From positions 1 through 41,976 of the forward strand of contig CADCWL010000031.1 of the NCBI GenBank assembly GCA_902806405.1: a DNA stretch of 41,976 nucleotides. The letters are read 5' to 3'. The notes below the pieces were generated by a model. That model worked only from the letters and a program-made list of their open reading frames with translations, searched no databases and was not told the DNA's origin. A program made the position numbers and the translations under genes. The stretch comes from an uncultured Thermomicrobiales bacterium. Lineage in GTDB: Bacteria > Chloroflexota > Chloroflexia > Thermomicrobiales > UBA6265. Of the stretch, positions 16,386 through 23,885 are shown piece after piece (the first letter of the stretch is position 1; every line of letters starts with the position of its first letter).

Positions 16386-17588
16386 ATGGCCGTAACCACC
16401 CTTCCCCCGATCCCCACGACGGAGCCACCGCCCGCGCCGGATGCCGCATCCTTCCTGACCGAGGCGAAGATCGGTCCGCGTGACGGCGCCCGGCGGACGG
16501 CCGTGATCGCGATGAGCGGCGGCGTCGACAGCGCCGTCACCGCGCTCGTGATGCGGGAGCGGGGCTACCGCGTCGTCGGCATCAACCTTCGGCTCTTCTC
16601 GCCGGGGGACGCCGCGCATCGGGCGAACCCGTGCTGCGGCATCCCGGCGATGGACGACGCCCGCGCCACCTGCGCCCTGCTGGGCGTCCCCTTCTACGCG
16701 GTTAACATGGAGACCGAGTTCGGGGAGGCGGTGGTGGACCGCTTCGTCGAGGAGTACGCCGCCGGCCGTACCCCTAATCCCTGCTTGGAGTGCAACCGCC
16801 ACGTCAAGTTCCGCCATCTGGTGCAGCGCGCCCGACTGCTCGGCGCCGACTGCCTGGCGACCGGCCACTATGCCCGCGTCGTCCCCGGTGACACGCCGGC
16901 AGGTCGTCCTCACCGGCTACTCCGGGCGGTCGACCCGACGAAGGATCAGAGCTACGTCCTGCACACGATGACGCAGGATCAACTCGGCTTTGTCCGCTTC
17001 CCGCTCGGGGCGCTACGCAAGACTGAAGTACGGACCCTCGCTCGACACTTCGGCCTGCCGGTGGCGGACAAGGCGGAGAGCCAGGAGATCTGCTTCGTCG
17101 GCAAGCGGTCGTACGCCGACTTCGTCGCCGCGCGGCGACCGGACGTTACCCGCGCAGGGGAGGTGGTCGACGGCGGGGGCCGCGTCCTCGGCGCGCACCG
17201 GGGCCTGGTCCACCACACGGTTGGGCAGCGGCGGGGGGTTGGCATCGCCGGTCCGGAGCCGCTCTACGTCCTCCGCTTGGAGCCGGCCGCGAACCGGCTT
17301 GTCGTTGGCCCGCGGCGGGAGGCGGCGGCGCTCTCCTTGCGCGCCGAGGCGGTGGCGCTGACCGACGGCGCCTGGCCGGAGGAGCCCTTCCCGGTCGAGG
17401 CCGTGGTCCGCTACCGGGGCGCACCGACTGCGGCGACGGTGTCCCTGGGGGTGGCCGGGGGCGGGGAGGCGACGGTGTCGTTCCACGGGGAGGGGCCGGT
17501 CGCTTCGCCGGGTCAAGCCGTGGTTTTCTATCGGGGGGACGAGGTGCTGGGGGGCGGCACGATCCGGGAGGTGGCGACGGGGACCTGA
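16386..17588 (+). CDS. mnmA: tRNA-specific 2-thiouridylase MnmA
   Basis: This 400-residue enzyme starts at an ATG at 16386. It installs sulfur at C2 of the wobble uridine (U34) of Lys, Glu and Gln tRNAs, using ATP to adenylate the base and a persulfide carried by the protein. Visible motifs: the PP-loop SGGVDS (44-49), the first catalytic Cys133 in NPCLECNRHVKFRHL, the Asp-Gln motif PTKDQSYVL, and the second catalytic Cys236 in ESQEICFVG. The central GQRRGVGIAGPEPLYV segment and the C-terminal beta-barrel are complete. An extra 30-residue Pro-rich N-terminus precedes the PP-loop domain, making it longer than the usual ~360. The sulfur donor and relay proteins are not encoded here; the class V aminotransferase at 36391 is not an obvious IscS. 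Confidence 0.96.
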   Translation: MAVTTLPPIPTTEPPPAPDAASFLTEAKIGPRDGARRTAVIAMSGGVDSAVTALVMRERGYRVVGINLRLFSPGDAAHRANPCCGIPAMDDARATCALLGVPFYAVNMETEFGEAVVDRFVEEYAAGRTPNPCLECNRHVKFRHLVQRARLLGADCLATGHYARVVPGDTPAGRPHRLLRAVDPTKDQSYVLHTMTQDQLGFVRFPLGALRKTEVRTLARHFGLPVADKAESQEICFVGKRSYADFVAARRPDVTRAGEVVDGGGRVLGAHRGLVHHTVGQRRGVGIAGPEPLYVLRLEPAANRLVVGPRREAAALSLRAEAVALTDGAWPEEPFPVEAVVRYRGAPTAATVSLGVAGGGEATVSFHGEGPVASPGQAVVFYRGDEVLGGGTIREVATGT

Positions 17589-17905
17589 TGCCCCCGCTCG
17601 CGCTGCAACCCTGTCGCTTGGGGGTCGGGATGGCGGCCTCGTCGCTGACGCCACGGTCTTTTCCGCCCGAGGTTCACAACCCCGGGTTACGCCAACGAAC
17701 CCTCCAGAAGGTGGCTGGCGTTTCCTCGCGGTCCAGGACAGATTGAGTGGCACGTTGCTTCAGCCTACTTTCGGAGGCTTCGCTCCAGTAGCCTGGAATC
17801 TTGAGTTCCGCCGGCCAAACCCCAGGCGGCGATAACCGGCTTCAATGCTCATCGGCCCGATGCTCCCACCGCCGTCGGCACCGCAACCGAGAGGAGCTCC
17901 GCTCC
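17589..17905. other. Intergenic region after mnmA
   Basis: About 317 bp with no gene. It contains a nested weak inverted repeat (GGTTC at 17671 and GAACC at 17697, around AACCCCGGGTT), possibly the end of the mnmA transcript. The ribosome site of the next gene (GAGGAG, ending about 9 bp before 17906) is also here. No tRNA fold was found. Confidence 0.35.
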
Positions 17906-18727
17906 ATGCCCGCCTCCTGGCTCTCCGACCTCACCGGCGCCGCAAGGCCGATCATCGGCATGGCCCACCTGCCGGCCCTGCCCGGCACGCCCCTGTACGA
18001 CGCCGTCGGGGGCATGGCGAAGGTGAGGGACGCCGTGCGGCGGGATCTGGCGGCGTTGCAGGAGGGGGGCATCCACGCCGTCATGTTCTGCAACGAGAAC
18101 GACCGACCGTACCGGCTGGAGGCGGACGCCGCCTCCGTGGCGGGGGTGGCCGACGTGGTCGCGGCGGTGCGGGGCGAGCTGTCCGTGCCGTTCGGGGTCG
18201 ACGTCCTCTGGGACCCGCGGGCCACGCTGGCGGTGGCGGCGGCGACCGGGGCGGCTTTCGCGCGGGAGATCTTCGCAGGCGCCTTCGCCGGCGACTTCGG
18301 GCTCTGGGTCCGCTCCGCGGGGGACGCCTTCCGCTACCGGCGGGAGCTGGGGGCGGAGGGGGTGCGCCTGCTGTTCAACATCAACGCCGAGTTCGCCGCG
18401 CCGCTGGCGCCCCGGCCGCTGCCGGAGGTGGCGCGCTCGATCCTGTTCTCGTCGAGCCCGGACGCGCTCTGCGTCTCCGGCCCGATCACCGGCGAAGCGG
18501 TCGATGCCTCGGGGCTGGCGGCGGTCGCGGACGCGGTGCGGGGGAGCGGGGTGCCGGTGCTGGTCAACACCGGCTTCCGGGCGGAGCAGGCGGCGGACCT
18601 GCTCCGGCACGCCGCGGGCGCCGTCGTCGGCTCCAGCCTAAAGGTTGACGGCGTCACCTGGAACCCGGTCGATCCGCTCCGGGTGCGGGCGCTGATGGCG
18701 GCCGTCGCCGCCGCGGGGGACGGGTGA
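17906..18727 (+). CDS. BtpA/SgcQ-family protein
   Basis: This 273-residue protein starts at an ATG at 17906 with GAGGAG 9 bases upstream. It shows the BtpA-family pattern across its length: PIIGMAHLPALPGTPLYD near the start, GGIHAVMFCNENDRPY, VPFGVDVLWDPRATLAVAAA, PDALCVSGPITGEAVD and VLVNTGFRAEQAADLL, ending GSSLKVDGVTWNPVD. The fold is a TIM barrel. BtpA was named for photosystem I stability in cyanobacteria, but relatives such as SgcQ sit in sugar-use gene sets and their chemistry is uncertain. Its stop overlaps the GTG of the sulfatase gene by 4 bases, so the two are translationally coupled. A catabolic role in sugar or sulfate-ester use is inferred from that. Confidence 0.85.
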   Translation: MPASWLSDLTGAARPIIGMAHLPALPGTPLYDAVGGMAKVRDAVRRDLAALQEGGIHAVMFCNENDRPYRLEADAASVAGVADVVAAVRGELSVPFGVDVLWDPRATLAVAAATGAAFAREIFAGAFAGDFGLWVRSAGDAFRYRRELGAEGVRLLFNINAEFAAPLAPRPLPEVARSILFSSSPDALCVSGPITGEAVDASGLAAVADAVRGSGVPVLVNTGFRAEQAADLLRHAAGAVVGSSLKVDGVTWNPVDPLRVRALMAAVAAAGDG

Positions 18728-20094
18728 GCGCGCCGCCGAGCGTCCTCGTCGTCACCTGCCACGACCTGGGCCGTTTCCTTGGCTGCTACGGCGTGCCGAC
18801 GGTGCGGACGCCGCACCTGGACGCCCTCGCCGCCGACGGGGTCCGCTTCGCGCGGGCGTTCTCGACGGCACCGCAGTGCTCCTCGGCGCGGGCGTCCCTC
18901 TTCACCGGCCGCTACCCGCATTGCACCGGCGTGATGGGGCTGACCCATGGCGGGTTCGGCTGGAACCTGCACCCCGGGGAGCGCCACGTTGCCCAGGTCC
19001 TGCGCGAGGCGGGCTACGCGACCGGGCTGATCGGCGTCCACCACGAGTCGCGCTCTGTTGACCCGGACGAGATCAAGGCGCGGTGCGGCCTGGACGTGCT
19101 CCTGCCGCCGGCCGGGGGTGAGGAGATCAGCGAGCGGGCGCTTGCCCTGCTCGGACGACACGCGGCGGCGAACCGGCCGTTCTTCCTCCACCTGGGGTAC
19201 CACGAACCGCACCGAGCGCCGGCGCCGGACGAGGCGGACTTTATGGGCTTTCGCGGCGGCTACGTGGCTCCCGACGACGAGCTGGGTACCACCCTCCCTC
19301 CGTACCTGCGCGACGAGCCGGGGGCGCGGGCCGAGTTGGCCGAGATCCAGGGCGCGGTCCGCTACGTGGACGCCGCAATCGGGCGGGTGCTGGCGGGGTT
19401 GCCCGCCCTCGGCCTGGAGGAGAACACCCTCGTCGTCGTCACCACCGACCACGGCCTGGCGCTGCCGCGTGCCAAGTGCTCCCTCTACGACCCGGGGATC
19501 GAGACGGCGCTTCTCCTCCGCTTGCCGGCCAGGGGCTGGATCGGGGGGAGGGTGCTCTCGCCGCTCGTCTCGGGTGTCGACCTCTTCCCGACGGTACTGG
19601 AGCTTGCGGGCTTACCCGTGCCCGCGACGATCCACGGCCGCAGCCTGTGCCCGCTTCTCGACGCCGAGCCGTTCGTCCCGCGCGACGCCGTCTTCGCCGA
19701 GATGACGTACCACGACTACTACGACCCGCAACGGTGCGTCCGGACGGAGCGCCACAAGCTGATCGTCAACTTCGCCGCTGCCCCGTCGTTCATGGACCCA
19801 TCGCAGTCGTGGCGACCGCGTGCCCGCCCGGTCGTCCCGACCGACCCGGCGACGGCGTTCCACCCGCTCGTGGAGCTATACGAGCTGGACGCCGACCCGT
19901 GGGAGCGGGAGAACCTGGCGAGCGTTCCGGCCCACGCCGAGGAGTGCCGCGCTCTCCTCGGCCGCCTCCACCGCTGGATGGGAGCGACGGACGACCCGTT
20001 ACTCGCGGGGGCGGTGACGTCGCCAACCCATCGCCTCGCGGTCGCGGCGCTGGACAGGATGACGGAGAGTGCTGCGTCCGCCCCGCCCGGGTAG
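18724..20094 (+). CDS. Sulfatase (type I, alkaline-phosphatase superfamily) with an atypical active-site motif
   Basis: This 456-residue protein starts at a GTG at 18724 inside the end of the BtpA gene. It has the sulfatase layout: SVLVVTCHDLGRFLGCYGVP with N-terminal metal ligands, TPHLDALAADGVRFARAF, the nucleophile region PQCSSARASLFTGRYPH, GYATGLIGVHHESR, LVVVTTDHGLALPRAKCSLYD, and the C-terminal LYELDADPWERENLA. In type I enzymes the nucleophile is a Cys converted to formylglycine within CxPxR. Here Cys52 is followed by S-S-A-R, so Pro is replaced by Ser at +2. Arg56 and the rest are conserved. No signal peptide is present, so it should act in the cytoplasm on an imported substrate. A sugar ABC transporter follows. 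Substrate unknown. Confidence 0.88.
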   Translation: MSAPPSVLVVTCHDLGRFLGCYGVPTVRTPHLDALAADGVRFARAFSTAPQCSSARASLFTGRYPHCTGVMGLTHGGFGWNLHPGERHVAQVLREAGYATGLIGVHHESRSVDPDEIKARCGLDVLLPPAGGEEISERALALLGRHAAANRPFFLHLGYHEPHRAPAPDEADFMGFRGGYVAPDDELGTTLPPYLRDEPGARAELAEIQGAVRYVDAAIGRVLAGLPALGLEENTLVVVTTDHGLALPRAKCSLYDPGIETALLLRLPARGWIGGRVLSPLVSGVDLFPTVLELAGLPVPATIHGRSLCPLLDAEPFVPRDAVFAEMTYHDYYDPQRCVRTERHKLIVNFAAAPSFMDPSQSWRPRARPVVPTDPATAFHPLVELYELDADPWERENLASVPAHAEECRALLGRLHRWMGATDDPLLAGAVTSPTHRLAVAALDRMTESAASAPPG

Positions 20095-20146
20095 CAGGGG
20101 CCGACGGCGTTGCTCCGACAGGGTATCGGTTCACGTGCGCACCCTC

Positions 20147-20175
20147 TTGACGCGCTGGCATGCGGCGTGCACGAT
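20147..20175 (+). promoter_or_regulatory. Candidate promoter TTGACG-N17-CACGAT before the sugar ABC operon
   Basis: TTGACG (20147-20152) is followed 17 bases later by CACGAT (20170-20175), about 130 bp upstream of the binding-protein start. It is identical in both hexamers and spacing to the candidate before the penicillin-binding protein gene (10331-10359). It suggests that the ABC genes can be transcribed separately from the BtpA-sulfatase pair. Confidence 0.35.
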
Positions 20176-20302
20176 TCTGAGACCTTGGTGAGTGTCCTGC
20201 GGCGTCGGTGCCCGATCTCGTGGACGACGACGAACAAAGCCACAGGGTGAGCCACGCCGGACGGCGTCGTCCGGTGAGGAACGAGCTTCGAGGAGGATGC
20301 CA

Positions 20303-21778
20303 GTGTCACGCGCGAACGGCCGCCAAGACGGTCCCGTCAATGGAAAGCCCCTGCCCAATCCGGTCACCCGGCTGATGGCCGAGAGTCTCACGGGGCAGAT
20401 CTCGCGGCGCGAGATGCTGCGCCGTGCCACGGCGCTCGGGCTGAGTGCGCCCCTGGTTGGCCTGATGCTGTCGGCCCAGACCAAGGGCGTGCGGGCGCAG
20501 GACGCCGTGACTCCGGCGCCGGACCCGGACGCCGGCAGCACGATCGTCATGCCCCAGGGCCTGCGGACGGACCTCGGCGGAGCCACCGTCGCCGCGGTGC
20601 TCTCCGACACGACCGATCCGAACCGGCCGTTCGTGGAGAACGCGTGCGCGAAGTTCGCCGAGGCGACGGGGATCAACGTCACCTTCGTCCCGGGCGAGAC
20701 CCAGTCTGAGGCCCGTCTCCAAGCGTATCGGCAGCAGTTCGCCGGGCAGTCGAGCGACTTCGACGTCTACCAGATCGACGTGATCTGGCCGGGCATCGTT
20801 GCCGAGCACGCGGTGGACTTGAGCGAGGGCTTGGGAGAGGCGGCGGGCCAGCACTTCGAGGCGATCGTTAAGAACAACACCGTCAACGATCAGTTGATCG
20901 GTCTGCCGTGGTTCACCGACGCCGGCCTTTTCTACTACCGGACCGACCTGCTTGAGAAGTACCAGCTGCAGCCGCCCACGACCTGGGACGAGTTGCAGAC
21001 GTCGGCCCAGACAATCCTGGATGGGGAGCGGGCGGCCAACCCGGCCTTCACCGGGTTTGTCTGGCAGGGCCGAGCCTACGAGGGGCTGACCTGCAACGGG
21101 CTCGAGTGGCAGGTTTCCAACGGCGGCGGCGCCATCATCGAGGAAGACGCCACGGTCAGCATCAACAACCCGGAGGCGATCGCCGCCTTCGAGCGCGCCC
21201 GTGGCTGGGTCGGCACCATCTCGCCCCAGGACATCACGACGTTCCGCGAGACGGAGACGATCAACGTCTGGACCGCCGGAAACGCCGCCTTCATGCGGAA
21301 CTGGCCGTACGGTTGGGCCTCCAGCCAGGATGCGCCGGCGGTGGCCGGCAAGGTCGGCGTCGCCCCGCTGCCGCAGGGAACCGGCGAAGGCGCCCGCAAC
21401 GCCGCCACCCTCGGCGGGTGGCAGCTGATGGTGTCCAAGTACTCGAAGAACCCGGAGGCGGCCATCGAGCTCGTCCGCTTCCTCTGCAGCCCGGAGGTGC
21501 AGACCTCCTTCGCGGTCGAGCGCTCGATGCTGCCGACGATCGGGTCGGTCTACGAGTCGCCGGATGTGGCGGCGGCGAGCGAGTTCATCCCTCGTCTCCG
21601 CGAGGTCTTCGAGGGGGGCGCGGTCGCCCGGCCGTCGAGCGTCTCGGCCGACCTCTACGGTGAGGTGTCGGCGGCCTACTACACCACGGTGAACGAGATC
21701 CTCTCCGGCACGACCAGCGCGGAGGAGGGTGCGGCGAGCATGGAAGAGGAGTTCAACGCCATCCTCGAGGAGCTCTAG
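20303..21778 (+). CDS. Sugar ABC transporter substrate-binding protein, family 1 (trehalose/maltose type)
   Basis: This 491-residue protein is taken from the GTG at 20303, 6 bases behind AGGAGG. An ATG at 20297 abuts the ribosome site and is less likely. The Tat-like signal is ISRREMLRRATALGLSAPLV followed by GLMLSAQ. The mature protein follows the SBP_bac_1 pattern: ENACAKFAEATGINVTFVPG, SSDFDVYQIDVIWPGIVAEH, IGLPWFTDAGLFYYRTDLL, NAAFMRNWPYGWASSQD and GGWQLMVSKYSKNPEAAIEL. It is closest in style to the LpqY/ThuE binding proteins for trehalose and other disaccharides. It starts an operon with two permeases. Export of an already folded protein by Tat is common for such proteins in this lineage. 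The ligand is not fixed by sequence. Confidence 0.92.
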   Translation: MSRANGRQDGPVNGKPLPNPVTRLMAESLTGQISRREMLRRATALGLSAPLVGLMLSAQTKGVRAQDAVTPAPDPDAGSTIVMPQGLRTDLGGATVAAVLSDTTDPNRPFVENACAKFAEATGINVTFVPGETQSEARLQAYRQQFAGQSSDFDVYQIDVIWPGIVAEHAVDLSEGLGEAAGQHFEAIVKNNTVNDQLIGLPWFTDAGLFYYRTDLLEKYQLQPPTTWDELQTSAQTILDGERAANPAFTGFVWQGRAYEGLTCNGLEWQVSNGGGAIIEEDATVSINNPEAIAAFERARGWVGTISPQDITTFRETETINVWTAGNAAFMRNWPYGWASSQDAPAVAGKVGVAPLPQGTGEGARNAATLGGWQLMVSKYSKNPEAAIELVRFLCSPEVQTSFAVERSMLPTIGSVYESPDVAAASEFIPRLREVFEGGAVARPSSVSADLYGEVSAAYYTTVNEILSGTTSAEEGAASMEEEFNAILEEL

Positions 21779-21823
21779 CGTCCGCTCGCCCGCGTCCGGC
21801 GCGGGGTGAGGCGGCGATTAGGA

Positions 21824-21853
21824 GCGGGCGGGGGCGACGTCGCCCCCGCCCGC
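21824..21853. repeat. 30-bp perfect palindrome between the binding-protein and permease genes
   Basis: Two 15-base arms (left arm GCGGGCGGGGGCGAC) form a perfect inverted repeat with no spacer, 45 bp after the binding-protein stop and 40 bp before the permease start. It matches the position of the palindromes at 12473-12611 in the peptide operon. It may stabilise the binding-protein message or reduce read-through into the permeases. Confidence 0.7.
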
Positions 21854-21892
21854 GTCCCGTCTGGTCCGCCGCGATGGGGGAGGGAGTCCGAG

Positions 21893-22900
21893 ATGAGCCA
21901 GCAGGCGGCGCAGGTACCGACCGCACAGGTGGCAACGAGGGGTGTGCCCACGTCCGACGTTCCGACGAGTTCGTGGGGAAAGGCGCGGGAGCGCCTCGCC
22001 TGGATATTGGTTGCGCCGAGCGTCCTGGTTGTGACGCTGGTCGCGCTCTTCCCGCTCGCGCAGAGCATCTGGTTCAGCTTCACCAACGCCCGCCTGGCGG
22101 GGACGCCGCGCGGTGGCCTGCAGTTCGTGAATATCGAGAACTACCGCTATCTGTTAACCAACGATGATTTCATCCGAGCGTTCTGGAACACGGTCGTTTT
22201 TACGGTTGGCTCCGTTTCGATCGAGACGGTGTTTGGCGTCGTGGTCGCGTTGCTGATCAATTCCCAGTTCAAGGCGAAGGGGCTGCTCCGGACCGCCATC
22301 CTGGTGCCCTGGGCAATCCCGACCGTCGTCTCGTCCCGGCTCTGGGCTTACATGTTCAACGGCCAGTACGGGGTCCTGAATGACCTCCTCACCATCCGGC
22401 TTCCGAACATGTTCGATTGGATCCCGTTCATCGGTCCCAGCATCGCCGGTATCTTTCCCGACGAAAAGGTCGCGTTCCTCGCCTCCCCCAATCTCCAGAT
22501 GGGGACCGCGATCGCGGTCGATGTCTGGAAGACCACCCCCTTTATGGCGCTCCTCCTGCTCGCCGGGCTGCAGGTGATACCGGGCGATGTCTACGAGGCG
22601 GCCTACGTCGATGGCGCGAGCAAGTGGCAGCAGTTTTGGCAGCACACTTTGCCGTTGCTGAGGCCAGCGCTGCTGGTGGCGCTGATCTTCCGCACGCTCG
22701 ACGCCTTCCGCGTCTTCGACGTGCTGTGGGTCATGTTCGGCCCGATTACCCAAACGCGCTCACTCGCCATCGCCGCCCAGCAAGCACTGGTCGATGCCGA
22801 TCGGCTCGGCCGCGCGTCCGCCGCGAGCGTGATCATTTTCCTCTGCATCGGCGTCCTGGTCCTGGTCTACACCCGCCTGGTCAAGGTTGAGGAGGGTTAG
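21893..22900 (+). CDS. Sugar ABC transporter permease, MalF/UgpA type
   Basis: This 335-residue membrane protein starts at an ATG at 21893 (GGAGGGAG upstream). After a polar 30-residue head comes the first helix (WILVAPSVLVVTLVALFPLA), the typical SIWFSFTNARLAG, and NYRYLLTNDDFIRAFWNTVV. Five further helices follow, with the EAA loop EAAYVDGASKWQQFWQHTLP, where the ATPase docks, followed by LLRPALLVALIFRTLDAF. It forms the channel with the MalG-like partner, whose ATG lies 1 bp past this stop. The loop around residues 165-200 (MFDWIPFIGPSIAG) is longer than in many relatives. The ATPase (MalK-like) is not in the window. Confidence 0.94.
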   Translation: MSQQAAQVPTAQVATRGVPTSDVPTSSWGKARERLAWILVAPSVLVVTLVALFPLAQSIWFSFTNARLAGTPRGGLQFVNIENYRYLLTNDDFIRAFWNTVVFTVGSVSIETVFGVVVALLINSQFKAKGLLRTAILVPWAIPTVVSSRLWAYMFNGQYGVLNDLLTIRLPNMFDWIPFIGPSIAGIFPDEKVAFLASPNLQMGTAIAVDVWKTTPFMALLLLAGLQVIPGDVYEAAYVDGASKWQQFWQHTLPLLRPALLVALIFRTLDAFRVFDVLWVMFGPITQTRSLAIAAQQALVDADRLGRASAASVIIFLCIGVLVLVYTRLVKVEEG

Positions 22901-22901
22901 T

Positions 22902-23804
22902 ATGGCAACCATCGCCGCGACCACCCCGCGGACCCAGGCCACCGCTCGACGGCGGACGTTTTCGGCGCGCCAGATCGTCGGCAAGGCGCTCTTCTGGCTG
23001 CTCGTCGTGTTCATCTTTCTCTACACGCTCTTCCCCTTCTATTGGGCCGTCGTCTCGGCGCTCAAGCCCCCGGAATCGATCGGGCAGTTTCCCGTCAACT
23101 ACTGGCCGACCACGATCGACTGGAGCAGCCTGCAGTACGTCTTCGAGAACCAAGGATTCCTCCTCTCGCTGCGCAACTCCGTGATCATCTCGGTGTCGAC
23201 GGTCCTGATCGCCCTTACGCTCGGTGCCTTCGCCGCGTACGCGATGGGGCGGATGCGGTTCCGGGGCAAAAACTTCACCCTCTACCTGATCCTCTCGATG
23301 ACGATGTTTCCGCAGATCGCCATCCTCGGCGCGCTCTTCCAAACGATCCGCCGGCTGAACCTCTACAACACGATGCCGGCGCTGATCGTGACCTACCTCA
23401 CCTTCACCCTGCCCTTCACCGTGTGGGTGCTTTCCAACTTCTTCAAGGCGATGCCGGGCGAGCTCGAGGAGTCGGCGCTGGTTGACGGGTCAACCCCCTT
23501 CCAAGCCTTCTATAAGATCCTCTTGCCACTGGCCATGCCGGGTCTGATCACGACCGGCCTCCTTGCCTTCATCGCCGCCTGGAACGAGTTCCTCTTTGCT
23601 CTCACCTTCACGAGCACCGGGGACTTTCGGGCGCGGACCGTCCAGCCTGCGATCGCGAGCTTCTCCGGCCGGAGCCAGTTCGAGGAGCCGTGGGGGCCCG
23701 TAATGGCCGCATCGGTGGTCGTCACGGTGCCGCTGGTGGTGCTGGTGCTGATCTTCCAGCGGAAGATTCTCGGCGGGCTGACGGCGGGGGCGGTCAAGGG
23801 ATAA
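22902..23804 (+). CDS. Sugar ABC transporter permease, MalG/UgpE type
   Basis: This 300-residue membrane protein is taken from the ATG at 22902; an upstream in-frame start at 22887 would overlap the previous gene. GAGGAGG just before the previous stop serves as its ribosome site. Features: a first helix (ALFWLLVVFIFLYTLFPFYW), the family-typical VSALKPPESI, NSVIISVSTVLIALTLGAFAAYA, SMTMFPQIAILGALFQTIR, and the EAA loop EESALVDGSTPFQAFYKILLP, then AAWNEFLFALTFTS. It completes the heterodimeric channel with the gene before it. A 12-bp hairpin 30 bp after its stop probably ends the operon. Confidence 0.94.
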   Translation: MATIAATTPRTQATARRRTFSARQIVGKALFWLLVVFIFLYTLFPFYWAVVSALKPPESIGQFPVNYWPTTIDWSSLQYVFENQGFLLSLRNSVIISVSTVLIALTLGAFAAYAMGRMRFRGKNFTLYLILSMTMFPQIAILGALFQTIRRLNLYNTMPALIVTYLTFTLPFTVWVLSNFFKAMPGELEESALVDGSTPFQAFYKILLPLAMPGLITTGLLAFIAAWNEFLFALTFTSTGDFRARTVQPAIASFSGRSQFEEPWGPVMAASVVVTVPLVVLVLIFQRKILGGLTAGAVKG

Positions 23805-23834
23805 GCAACGCTCCCGATTTTGAAGCGAGGGGTG

Positions 23835-23862
23835 GGGAGGGGCGGCGCCTGCCGCCCCTCCC
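23835..23862 (+). terminator. Hairpin closing the sugar ABC operon
   Basis: Twelve perfect base pairs (left arm GGGAGGGGCGGC) around the loop GCCT, followed by TCGTTCCTCGG, which is only weakly T-rich. It starts 30 bp after the MalG-like stop and 24 bp before the next gene. It is likely a terminator with a poor U-tract. Confidence 0.5.
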
Positions 23863-23885
23863 TCGTTCCTCGGCAGTGGACGGAG

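Noticed and set aside
20297-20302. ATG at 20297 as the start of the sugar-binding protein
   Set aside because: It directly abuts AGGAGG, leaving no spacing. The GTG at 20303 is properly spaced.
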